Source: an uncultured Porphyromonadaceae bacterium (GTDB lineage: Bacteria; Bacteroidota; Bacteroidia; Bacteroidales; Muribaculaceae). From it: a DNA stretch of 21,584 nt. Every line of letters starts with the position of its first letter. The first letter of the stretch is position 1. The position numbers and the translations under genes were made by a program. This document shows positions 1 to 6,909 of the stretch, piece after piece. Location: contig CABUPJ010000052.1 in the NCBI GenBank assembly GCA_902493335.1, positions 1 through 21,584 of the forward strand. The letters run 5' to 3'. Under the pieces are notes generated by a model. It saw only the letters and a list, made by a program, of their open reading frames with translations, had not been told where the DNA came from and searched no databases.

Positions 1-1
1 T

Positions 2-232
2 CTGCTGATACTCCATGCCCGCGCCGACATCCCCCATCTCTACCGCTGGCCCGGCCTGAAAGAATACACCGACCCCTCGCTCGCCCCTCCCGACGTACCG
101 ATAAAGAAGCCTGACCCGACGGTTCCAATCATTATCCCACTCAAAATCGAGCGAAGCCTATGGAACAAGGGCTTCAGCCCTTGTGGCGAAACGATAGCCA
201 GCAAGTTGCCTCCCCACCCACGACCACTTTAG
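2..232 (+). CDS. C-terminal fragment of an unidentified protein
   Basis: An open frame enters from the left edge and runs to a TAG at 230-232, so only about 76 C-terminal residues are visible. The first 50 or so look protein-like, with a proline- and charge-rich stretch (for example RADIPHLYRWPGLKEYTD), and the codons resemble those of the neighbouring genes. I do not recognise the family. The last 23 residues are encoded by a REP-like hairpin (165-184) and the sequence after it, so the original C-terminus may have been shorter and replaced when the repeat arrived. It is also possible that this is non-coding sequence that happens to be open. Confidence 0.4.
   Translation: MLILHARADIPHLYRWPGLKEYTDPSLAPPDVPIKKPDPTVPIIIPLKIERSLWNKGFSPCGETIASKLPPHPRPL
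165..184. repeat. REP-like hairpin, TTCA loop
   Basis: A perfect inverted repeat: arm ACAAGGGC, loop TTCA, arm GCCCTTGT. It resembles the hairpins at 347-364 and 384-401, which have the complementary loop TGAA, so it is the same kind of element in the opposite orientation. It overlaps the end of the upstream open frame. Confidence 0.7.
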
Positions 233-306
233 CGGCAGACATCCCCGCGCGTCTAAACCGACCAAACCGATGTCAAAAGAACATTGACATCGTTGTTACA
301 AAAAAA

Positions 307-332
307 CTATTAACGTGCGGCCTCGCTCTCCT
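307..332 (+). repeat. 26-bp direct repeat, copy 1
   Basis: This segment (CTATTAA then GTGCGGCC then CGCTCTCCT) recurs at 451-476 with 24 of 26 bases identical and a spacing of 144 bp. The differences are C/A after CTATTAA and T/A before CGCTCTCCT. It appears to be part of the repeat cluster filling the space between the upstream gene end and the prs terminator. Confidence 0.65.
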
Positions 333-424
333 CCTCGAGGCCGTGGCTACGGCTGAAGCCGTAGTAGCTATCGACCTGATTTCTAAGGGCTGAAGCTCTT
401 AATTTATAGGCCGTGCCATGGCAC
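319..424. repeat. Cluster of four REP-like palindromes
   Basis: Four inverted repeats lie close together. GGCCTCG (319-325) pairs with CGAGGCC (336-342) around a 10-nt loop. CTACGGC (347-353) pairs with GCCGTAG (358-364) around TGAA. TAAGGGC (384-390) pairs with GCTCTTA (395-401) around TGAA, with one G-T wobble. GTGCCATGGCAC (413-424) is a perfect palindrome. Short, closely spaced, GC-rich hairpins with a shared loop are typical of REP/BIME sequences. No gene in this interval is convincing. Confidence 0.65.
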
Positions 425-450
425 ACCCGCCTAAACGCATGCTGCCTGTG

Positions 451-476
451 CTATTAAAGTGCGGCCACGCTCTCCT
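451..476 (+). repeat. 26-bp direct repeat, copy 2
   Basis: Second copy of the repeat at 307-332, 24 of 26 bases identical. The GGCC-containing part no longer has the downstream CGAGGCC arm that lets copy 1 fold, so this looks like a partial or decayed unit. Confidence 0.6.
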
Positions 477-520
477 ATTTGCCGCAGTGTAAATAACATC
501 TGCGAGAGTATATAAACACA

Positions 521-556
521 AAGATGCGCCAGACCGGGGAGGGGCTGACGCATCTT
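521..556 (-). terminator. Intrinsic terminator after prs
   Basis: AAGATGCG (521-528) pairs with CGCATCTT (549-556), continued after one mismatch by CAG (530-532) with CTG (545-547). Read on the minus strand, the stem lies 24 nt beyond the prs stop and is followed by a moderately T-rich stretch (TTGTGTTTATA). It would end the minus-strand gene series. The T-tract is broken, so efficiency is uncertain. Confidence 0.65.
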
Positions 557-579
557 AATGTTATAAAAAGTATGAATTT

Positions 580-1513
580 TTATTTTATGAGGTACTGCGA
601 CGAAATTGATTCGTTTGAGTGTACTCGGCGGATGGTGTCGGCAAAGAGGCGGGCGACCGAAAGAATCGTGCATTTGTTGCACTCTTTGCGATAGGGAATC
701 GAGTTGGTGAATATCATCTCTGTCAGCGGGCTGTTGTTGATGCGCTCTGTTGCGGGGTCGCTCATGATGGCGTGTGTGCAGAGGGCGCGGACAGATTTTG
801 CTCCGTTCTCGATCATCAGCTCTGAAGCCTTGACGATAGTGCCGGCTGTGTCGACCATGTCGTCGACGATGATGACATTCTTGTCTTTTACATCACCGAT
901 GACAGTCATCTTGGCTACGACATTGGCTTTGGCGCGCTGCTTATGGCAGAGCACCAGGGGTACGTCGAGATATTTCGCATAGCTGTTGGCGCGTTTGGCG
1001 CCGCCGACGTCGGGGCTGGCGATCACAAGATTCTCGAGCTTCAGAGACTGGATGTAGGGAATGAACACCGACGAGGCATAGAGGTGGTCGACCGGCACGT
1101 TGAAGAATCCCTGAATCTGGTCGGCGTGGAGATCCATCGTTATGACACGGTCGACACCGGCAGCCATCAGAAGGTCTGAGACAAGTTTGGCGGCGATAGA
1201 CACACGCGGTTTGTCTTTGCGGTCCTGACGGGCCCAGCCGAAGTAGGGCATCACGGCGATGGTCGATTTGGCCGATGCGCGTTTGGCGGCGTCAATCATC
1301 AGAAGCAGCTCCATGAGGTTGTCGCTGTTGGGGCACGAGGTAGACTTCGCAACCGCGGACCGATTCTTCAAACGAGACTTCAAATTCGCCGTCGGCAAAG
1401 TGCTGAATGTTCATTTTGCCCATTTCGACGCCGAGTTCTTTGCAGATCTCCTCAGCCATGTACTGGGAATTGGTTCCCGAGAAAATTTTGAAGGGGGGTA
1501 GGGACGTATCCAT
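580..1513 (-). pseudogene. prs: Ribose-phosphate pyrophosphokinase (PRPP synthetase), frameshifted
   Basis: PRPP synthetase makes phosphoribosyl pyrophosphate from ribose-5-phosphate and ATP for nucleotide, histidine, tryptophan and NAD synthesis. The N-terminal part (start at 1513; HFADGEFEVSFEESVRG visible) and the remainder (PNSDNLMELLLMIDAAKRAS, PYFGWARQDRKDKPRVS, and the PRPP-binding loop VIIVDDMVDTAGT) are both typical of the family but lie in different frames. The frames join at about 1330-1336. There the family normally has QST plus one residue between LV and P; these 12 nt are reduced to one C, a net loss of 11 nt. Translation from 1513 would stop after 73 residues. Apart from this the gene is full length. 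It lies 36 bp behind the amylase gene. It could be a true mutation, an assembly or sequencing error, or, less likely, a site read by +1 frameshifting at the CCC-C run. The family assignment is certain; functionality is not. Confidence 0.9.
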
Positions 1514-1544
1514 ATTGTAAGAAAGTATAACGATTTTCCAACTG

Positions 1545-1552
1545 CAAAATTA
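1545..1552 (-). promoter_or_regulatory. Possible -7 element for prs
   Basis: On the minus strand this reads TAATTTTG, a match to the Bacteroidota -7 consensus TAnnTTTG, 31 nt before the prs start. It overlaps the stop codon of the upstream amylase gene. No convincing TTTG is seen at the -33 spacing, so a separate prs promoter is only a possibility and read-through from upstream is as likely. Confidence 0.3.
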
Positions 1553-3331
1553 GCTCTTTTTTGCTTTAGATGTTTGCTTGACTGCTGTTTTTTTTGTTCC
1601 GGCTTTTGGAGTGGTGACTTTAGTTGCCGATACACAGTCTTTTATGTCTTTTTTCTTTATTTTCCAGACAACAGCGCCGTGGGCTTTGACCGGGGTGGTA
1701 AACCGGCGGTCGGCGGCAAAAGGCTTGTCTTTTTCTTTTGTGTCGCCGAGCAGTTCGCAGGCATTGGCTGTGCCCTGCGGATAATCGAGTATGTCGAACG
1801 CGTGGCGCGGGATGTTAAGGGCGATGTCTTTGTCATGATCGGCGAAGTTGACGATGATGAGCAGCAGTTCGTCGGCTGTGGCGCGTATGAAGGCATAGTT
1901 GCGGTGAGGGTCGAGACCGGGGTTGTCATAGTTGACATACATCAAGTCGAAGAAGCGTCCGCGGCTGATAGCCTGCTCGCTGTTGCAAAGGGTGAGCACG
2001 CGGCGGTATATCTCGCGCAGGCGCTGTGTCGCCGGATAGAGTTCGCCGTCGCACGTGCCGCCGTTGAGCCAGCGGCGGATTGAGGCGATGCTCCAGTAGT
2101 CGAAGATGGTCGTGCGTCCGTCATAGCCGCTGTAGCCCTCGGCGTCGGTGCCCGGTTCGCCGAGTTCCTGGCCGGCGTAGATCATCATCGGACCGGTATT
2201 GATCATGGCGCTCACGACAAGCGACGGCAGCACCTTGTCGGCGTCGCCGGCATACTGAGGCGACGCAAAGCGCTGTTCATCGTGGTTCTCGAGGAAATTG
2301 AGCATGTGCGGAGCTATACCTTCGACTGTCTGCCAGCAGTTTGTGATGCGGGCGGCAGAGACGTTGTCGCACTCGACGGCGCGGAGCGTGTCATAGAGGT
2401 TGACCTTGTCGTAGAGGTAATCGAAACCGCCGTCGAAGATATAGGGGCGGTAGAGGTTCACGTCATATATCTCGGCGATAAAGACAATCGACGGATAATG
2501 TGACTTGACATTGGTGATTGCCCAGCGCCAGAACTCTATAGGCACCATATGGACCATGTCGCAACGGAAGCCGTCGATGCCTTTCGACGCCCAGAAACGC
2601 AGGATATGCAGCATCTTGAGCCATGTCGGAGGCACCGGATCGAAATGACGGCTCCCGTTCCACGGGTCGACGCCGTAGTTGAGTTTGACGGTGTCATACC
2701 AGTCGTTTTTGCCCGGGAAAGCGTTGAAACAGTCATTGCCCGACGCGCGGGCCGGAAACTCGACATAGGCGTCAGGTCCGTCGCCCATATCGACATGAGG
2801 GGCGAAAAGCTGGCGCGGGATATAATAGAAATTGTTCTGAGGCGAGAAGAACATCTCTTTGTTGTCATGCTCGCCGAGGTCTTCGATGCCTGCCGGTTTG
2901 ACGTCTGAATGATACTGCCGTCCGACATGGTTGGGAACAAAGTCGATCAGCACTTTCATTCCCGCGCGGTGAGTGCGCTTGACAAGGCTGACAAACTCGT
3001 CCATGCGGTGAGGCACGTCGACGGCCAGATCAGGGTCGACGTCATAGTAGTCGGTTATGGCGTAGGGGCTGCCGGCGTGGCCTTTGATGACATGAGGGTT
3101 GTGGCGCGGTATGCCGTATGCCGTGTAGTCGGCGTCGTGGGCGTGCTCGATGATACCGGTATACCAGACATGGGTGAAACCCATCGTCTTGATTTCCTTG
3201 AGTATCGTGTCGTTGATGTCGTTTAGCTTGCCCGACCGGTTCTGCTCGAGAGTGCCGTTGACAACAGGGTTCTGACAGTAGTTGGTGAATAGTCTCGGGA
3301 GTAGCTGATAGATGACCGGTTTTGTCTGCAT
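1550..3331 (-). CDS. GH13 alpha-amylase-family glycoside hydrolase
   Basis: A 593-residue (alpha/beta)8-barrel enzyme acting on alpha-glucans or related oligosaccharides. The four GH13 signature regions are present in order: DFVPNH (130-135), GFRCDMVH with nucleophile Asp258, FIAEIYD with acid/base Glu287, and LENHDEQ with Asp351. There is no signal peptide, so it probably acts in the cytoplasm on glycogen or imported maltodextrins. The length allows a C-terminal beta-domain. The last 45 or so residues are rich in Lys, Thr and Ala (for example KKTAVKQTSKAKKS), an unusual basic tail outside the catalytic fold. The gene starts 3 nt after the patatin stop and is probably co-transcribed with it. 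Exact substrate cannot be read from the sequence. Confidence 0.92.
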   Translation of the reverse strand: MQTKPVIYQLLPRLFTNYCQNPVVNGTLEQNRSGKLNDINDTILKEIKTMGFTHVWYTGIIEHAHDADYTAYGIPRHNPHVIKGHAGSPYAITDYYDVDPDLAVDVPHRMDEFVSLVKRTHRAGMKVLIDFVPNHVGRQYHSDVKPAGIEDLGEHDNKEMFFSPQNNFYYIPRQLFAPHVDMGDGPDAYVEFPARASGNDCFNAFPGKNDWYDTVKLNYGVDPWNGSRHFDPVPPTWLKMLHILRFWASKGIDGFRCDMVHMVPIEFWRWAITNVKSHYPSIVFIAEIYDVNLYRPYIFDGGFDYLYDKVNLYDTLRAVECDNVSAARITNCWQTVEGIAPHMLNFLENHDEQRFASPQYAGDADKVLPSLVVSAMINTGPMMIYAGQELGEPGTDAEGYSGYDGRTTIFDYWSIASIRRWLNGGTCDGELYPATQRLREIYRRVLTLCNSEQAISRGRFFDLMYVNYDNPGLDPHRNYAFIRATADELLLIIVNFADHDKDIALNIPRHAFDILDYPQGTANACELLGDTKEKDKPFAADRRFTTPVKAHGAVVWKIKKKDIKDCVSATKVTTPKAGTKKTAVKQTSKAKKS

Positions 3332-3334
3332 TGC

Positions 3335-4168
3335 TTAGATGTCGTTGGTGCTTTTGTCGGGATTCCACAGCCCGGCTTCGCGAAGGGCTTTGCGGGCATG
3401 GATATATCCGCTTGTAAAGACACTATTGATGTTTTTAAGGTTAAAGACTTTATAATGGGCGATCTCGGGTGTCGAAACCGAGATATCGCAAAGATTCATA
3501 TCTGCGTTCTGATTGGCTTTGGCCATGAGGTTGTATGTGCGCATCGCCACATCGAGCAGCGACGACGGGTTGGCCCGCTGGTTGAGCGGACTGACGTTGA
3601 CACCGATAAGGGTGTCGCATTTGTCGCGTATGATCCAGGCGGGATGGTTGCGGAGAACGCCGCCGTCGACATAGTTTACACCGTCGATGTTGACGGGACG
3701 GAAGACTATGGGAATCGAACATGACGCGAGCATGGCCTCGCCTATCGGGCCGCGGTGAAACTCGGTGGCGACGCCGCGGTCGAAGTCGGTCACCCCGATA
3801 TAGACGGGCATAGGCAGGTCTTCGAGTCTCGTATAGCCGCCTATGGCTTTCATTATGAATTTCTTGAATTTTTCGGCCGAGAGGATGCCTCCCTGACCGA
3901 GGCTGAGCGTCGTGAAGTCGCTCATCCCGGCTTTGCTGAAGAGTTGGGGTATCTCGATAGGCTTTATGCCTGCGGCATACAGTATGGCGACGACTGACCC
4001 GGCACTGACCCCGGCGACTATGTCGGGCTTGAGTCCGGCCTCCTCGATAGCCATCAGTGCGCCTGCGTGCGCAAATCCGCGTGCTCCGCCGCCGCTGAGC
4101 GCCACGCCGAGTTTGTATGGGCGTCGGCTGCTGTCGAGAGGTCTGTCGGTTGTCTTGTCGTCGTTCAT
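3335..4168 (-). CDS. Patatin-like phospholipase
   Basis: A 277-residue patatin-family serine hydrolase, expected to remove acyl chains from phospholipids or other lipids using a Ser-Asp dyad. Visible features are the oxyanion-hole glycine run GGGARG (26-31), the nucleophile elbow GVSAG (53-57) with Ser55, and the DGG motif (168-170) with Asp168. There is no signal peptide or strong membrane segment, which fits a cytoplasmic or peripheral membrane enzyme and the shorter RssA-like type rather than the outer-membrane type. It lies 14 nt after the cyclo-ligase stop and 3 nt before the amylase start, consistent with one transcript. Confidence 0.9.
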   Translation of the reverse strand: MNDDKTTDRPLDSSRRPYKLGVALSGGGARGFAHAGALMAIEEAGLKPDIVAGVSAGSVVAILYAAGIKPIEIPQLFSKAGMSDFTTLSLGQGGILSAEKFKKFIMKAIGGYTRLEDLPMPVYIGVTDFDRGVATEFHRGPIGEAMLASCSIPIVFRPVNIDGVNYVDGGVLRNHPAWIIRDKCDTLIGVNVSPLNQRANPSSLLDVAMRTYNLMAKANQNADMNLCDISVSTPEIAHYKVFNLKNINSVFTSGYIHARKALREAGLWNPDKSTNDI

Positions 4169-4182
4169 GGATGTCGAATGTT

Positions 4183-4740
4183 TTAGTGTTTTCGCCGGGC
4201 TCTGATAACGCCGTGTTCGGTGATGACATAATCGAGAGTCACGTCATGGGGTTCGGCGTCGATTTCGTCGACGAGCTGAAATCCGTAGCCTACACCGATC
4301 TTTATCGCCCGTGTCTCGGCGAGAAGGCGGTCATAGTAGCCTTTGCCGCGTCCTACGCGGTTGCCGCAGCGGTCGAAAGCCACGGCCGGCACCACCACCA
4401 TATCTATGTCAGAGATATCAGTCGTGTCATCGCCGCCCGGCTCTTCGATTCTGAACGCGCCGAGGTGTAGCGACGAGCGGTCATAGGGAAGTATTTCGAG
4501 ATTGAGGCCGTTGACACGCGGCAGAAAGAAACGCTTGCGTGTATGCCATTTGTCGATGAAGTCGAGGGTCGAGAGTTCGTCGGGGAGCGAGTGGTAGAGC
4601 AGTATGTTGTCTGACAGGACAAAAGCCGCAGTTTTCTCGAGCAGGTCGAAGACAGCCGAGGCCGCGCGGCGACGTTCGTCTTCGTCGAGCATGCTTTTGT
4701 GTGTCTTGACTTTGAGTCTGATCTGTTCTTTATTCATCAT
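4183..4740 (-). CDS. 5-formyltetrahydrofolate cyclo-ligase
   Basis: Converts 5-formyl-THF to 5,10-methenyl-THF with ATP, returning the storage folate to one-carbon metabolism in the cytoplasm. The family signature is clear near the C-terminus: VPAVAFDRCGNRVGRGKGYY followed by DRLL. At 185 residues it is the usual length. I place the start at 4740, where its ATG overlaps the TGA of the peptidase gene (ATGA, 4-nt overlap); an ATG immediately after, at 4737, is equally possible. The frame is open further upstream to 4839, but that extension is Arg/Lys-rich and antiparallel to nothing known in the family, and it lies inside the peptidase coding sequence, so I reject it. Confidence 0.92.
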   Translation of the reverse strand: MMNKEQIRLKVKTHKSMLDEDERRRAASAVFDLLEKTAAFVLSDNILLYHSLPDELSTLDFIDKWHTRKRFFLPRVNGLNLEILPYDRSSLHLGAFRIEEPGGDDTTDISDIDMVVVPAVAFDRCGNRVGRGKGYYDRLLAETRAIKIGVGYGFQLVDEIDAEPHDVTLDYVITEHGVIRARRKH

Positions 4741-6386
4741 TTGGTCTTTTTTGCGTCTGAGGCGCTTTTGTCTGTTCCGAAACTGACGGGCACTGACGCC
4801 TCGCCTTTTCCGATAAGCTTCAAGGCCTCTTTGACGCATGTGTCATCAGAGTTGTATATTTCATAGAAAGCGTTCATGCCGAGAATATCGCGGGCGATGA
4901 GGGCTTTCAGTTGATTAACAATCAACGACGACGAAATGTTGATATAATAGGGTCGTGCGGCGACGCCATGTTGCACGGCATATCTTACGAACGAGTATAG
5001 CAGATTGTTGTCAGAGGGCAGGAGTTTCATCAGCTCGGCTACGTTGCGCGCCTTTGAGAACTGTTCGCGGTTGAGGTCTGCCGTCTCGTAGGCGAAGCGG
5101 TTGAGCAGTCCGGCGTTCGATACATTTATGTAGTATGACGAGACTCCCGATGTGTCTGAGGGCACGAAAAGGTCGGGGACGATGCCGCCGCCGCCATAGA
5201 CCTCGCGGCCGTTGTCGGTGCGGTAGACAGAGTCGCGCCTGAGCTTCATGCTGTCGGCGCTGAATATCTCGCCGCGGTTATAGCGTTCGACAATCTCGCC
5301 TTCATAAGAATCGATGTCGCCGCGCTCGAAGTCTTTCTGGATGCAGCGTCCCGACGGGGTATAATAGCGCTGGACGGTGAGTCTGATCTCACTCGAGTCG
5401 GGCAGCATCACGGGACGTTGGACAAGGCCTTTGCCGAATGTGCGGCGTCCGACGATGAGACCGCGGTCATGGTCCTGGATGGCTCCTGAGAATATCTCGC
5501 TCGAGCTGGCGGTGAATTCGTCGACAAGCACCACGAGACCCATATCGCCGAAAGCACCGGTGCCGTCGGCAAGCACCATAGAGTTGTCAGACGGTTTGCG
5601 GCCGCGCGTCTCGACGATGTTGAGGCCGGGTGCGAGAAATTCGTTTGCCATGAAGATGGCCGGCTCCATATATCCGCCGGTGTTGCCGCGCAGGTCGATG
5701 ATGAGATTGCTTGCGCCGTGATAACGCAGGTCTCCTATGGCCTGGAGGAATTCAGGATAGGTGTTGCGGGCGAATTTGCCGACTTTGACATAGCCTACGC
5801 TGTCGTTGAGCATATATTTGGCATCGACGGATGTCACGGGTATGTCGCCGCGCTCGATGACAAATTCGAGAGGCTTGGCAGCGTTGAAACGTTTGACCGT
5901 AATCTTTACATCTGTGCCTTTGGGACCGCGGATTTTCGAGGCTACGGCGTCCATGGTCATCTTTTTGCCGGCGATGTCGATGCTGTCGACAGCGATTATG
6001 CGGTCGCCGGGATGAAGTCCCGCTTTTTCAGACGGGCCGCCCGAGATGACTTCGATGACGCAGACGGTGTCGTTGAGCATCTGGAACTGTATGCCGATGC
6101 CGCTGAACGAGCGGTCGAGCTCAGAATTGACTTTCTCGAGTTCGTCGCGCGGGATGTAAGTCGTGTGGGGGTCGAGGCAGCGCAGGATATTGGGAATAGT
6201 CGCCTCGACGAGGCTGTCTAGCGCTATCTCGTCGACATATTCGTTCTCGATGATGTCGAAGACGGTGTTGAGTTTGGTGCGTTCGGGAGTGAGGTCATTG
6301 CCCCCGGCGAGTGTATATCCGATCCAAATGCCTCCGGCTATGAGAGCGGCGAAAATCAGAGGCAGCCATTTGTTGAGTCTGTTCAT
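4737..6386 (-). CDS. S41 C-terminal processing peptidase (CtpA/Prc type)
   Basis: A 549-residue envelope protease that trims or degrades periplasmic proteins, recognising C-termini through a PDZ domain. The order is an N-terminal membrane anchor or uncleaved signal (about 7-27), a PDZ domain (about 90-165, with GIGIQFQ and GGPSEKAGLHPGDRI), then the S41 core: DLRGNTGG (231-238), FTASSSEIF with probable catalytic Ser296, and RRTFGKGLVQ with Lys319. The long C-terminal region after about residue 350 is typical of Bacteroidota members. It overlaps the deaminase stop by one base (TAATG) and the cyclo-ligase start by four, so translation is probably coupled. Confidence 0.94.
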   Translation of the reverse strand: MNRLNKWLPLIFAALIAGGIWIGYTLAGGNDLTPERTKLNTVFDIIENEYVDEIALDSLVEATIPNILRCLDPHTTYIPRDELEKVNSELDRSFSGIGIQFQMLNDTVCVIEVISGGPSEKAGLHPGDRIIAVDSIDIAGKKMTMDAVASKIRGPKGTDVKITVKRFNAAKPLEFVIERGDIPVTSVDAKYMLNDSVGYVKVGKFARNTYPEFLQAIGDLRYHGASNLIIDLRGNTGGYMEPAIFMANEFLAPGLNIVETRGRKPSDNSMVLADGTGAFGDMGLVVLVDEFTASSSEIFSGAIQDHDRGLIVGRRTFGKGLVQRPVMLPDSSEIRLTVQRYYTPSGRCIQKDFERGDIDSYEGEIVERYNRGEIFSADSMKLRRDSVYRTDNGREVYGGGGIVPDLFVPSDTSGVSSYYINVSNAGLLNRFAYETADLNREQFSKARNVAELMKLLPSDNNLLYSFVRYAVQHGVAARPYYINISSSLIVNQLKALIARDILGMNAFYEIYNSDDTCVKEALKLIGKGEASVPVSFGTDKSASDAKKTK

Positions 6387-6820
6387 TATTGTAGATCTGA
6401 AAGATGGACGCAGTCGACACCCGCACGTTCGAGCAGGTCGATGCCGTCGCTGATGCGATAGAGTTCATTGTAGACAACGCGTCTGATGCCCGACTGGATT
6501 ATGAGCTTGGCACATTCGAGGCAGGGCGACGCTGTGACATATAGCGTGGCGCCGTCGCTCGAGTTGTTGCTGCGCGCCACTTTCGTTATGGCGTTTGCCT
6601 CGGCGTGGAGCACATATGGTTTTGTAAGGCCGTTTTCGTCCTCACACACGTTTTCGAAGCCCGACGGAGTGCCGTTGTAGCCGTCTGAGATAATCATCTG
6701 GTCTTTGACGATGATGGCTCCGACTTTTCGGCGCACGCAATAAGAATTTTCGGCCCAGATAGTGGCCATGCGCAGGTAGCGTTTGTCGAGAATTTCCTGT
6801 TTTTCGTTAATCTGGCTCAT
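6386..6820 (-). CDS. dCMP/CMP deaminase-family protein
   Basis: A 144-residue zinc deaminase, expected to convert dCMP to dUMP for dTTP synthesis. The zinc site is complete: HAEANA with His72 and catalytic Glu74, then SPCLECA with Cys100 and Cys103. The length matches the ComEB/dCMP deaminase group. It is the first gene of the minus-strand series and is preceded by a strong Bacteroidota promoter. Its stop shares one base with the peptidase start. A related deoxycytidylate or cytidine substrate cannot be excluded from sequence alone. Confidence 0.93.
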   Translation of the reverse strand: MSQINEKQEILDKRYLRMATIWAENSYCVRRKVGAIIVKDQMIISDGYNGTPSGFENVCEDENGLTKPYVLHAEANAITKVARSNNSSDGATLYVTASPCLECAKLIIQSGIRRVVYNELYRISDGIDLLERAGVDCVHLSDLQ

Positions 6821-6851
6821 GAGGCACGTTGCGACGATTGAGATTATACGG

Positions 6852-6882
6852 CAAAGTTAAACAATTCTTTTTGTTCGTCAAA
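6852..6882 (-). promoter_or_regulatory. Bacteroidota sigma-ABfr-type promoter of the deaminase operon
   Basis: On the minus strand the -33 box TTTG (6879-6882) and the -7 box TAACTTTG (6852-6859) are separated by exactly 19 nt, matching the consensus TTTG-N19-21-TAnnTTTG. The deaminase start is 31 nt downstream. This is the clearest promoter in the window and probably drives the deaminase-to-amylase series and perhaps prs. Confidence 0.8.
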
Positions 6883-6909
6883 ATCTAATCTCATTTGTCT
6901 CAGCATTTA

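Noticed and set aside
160..393. A 77-codon open frame in the left palindrome cluster.
   Set aside because: It covers the hairpins at 165-184, 319-342 and 347-364, and its translation is low-complexity sequence dictated by the palindromes.
1326..1340. A genuine programmed +1 frameshift in prs.
   Set aside because: The CCC-C run could permit slippage, but the product would still lack a conserved four-residue segment and no stimulatory structure is evident; mutation or sequence error is simpler. It is kept only as an alternative in the prs finding.
4741..4839. A longer form of the cyclo-ligase beginning at 4839.
   Set aside because: The extra 33 residues are Arg/Lys-rich, lie within the peptidase coding region, and do not resemble the family; the ATGA overlap at 4740 is a typical coupled start.
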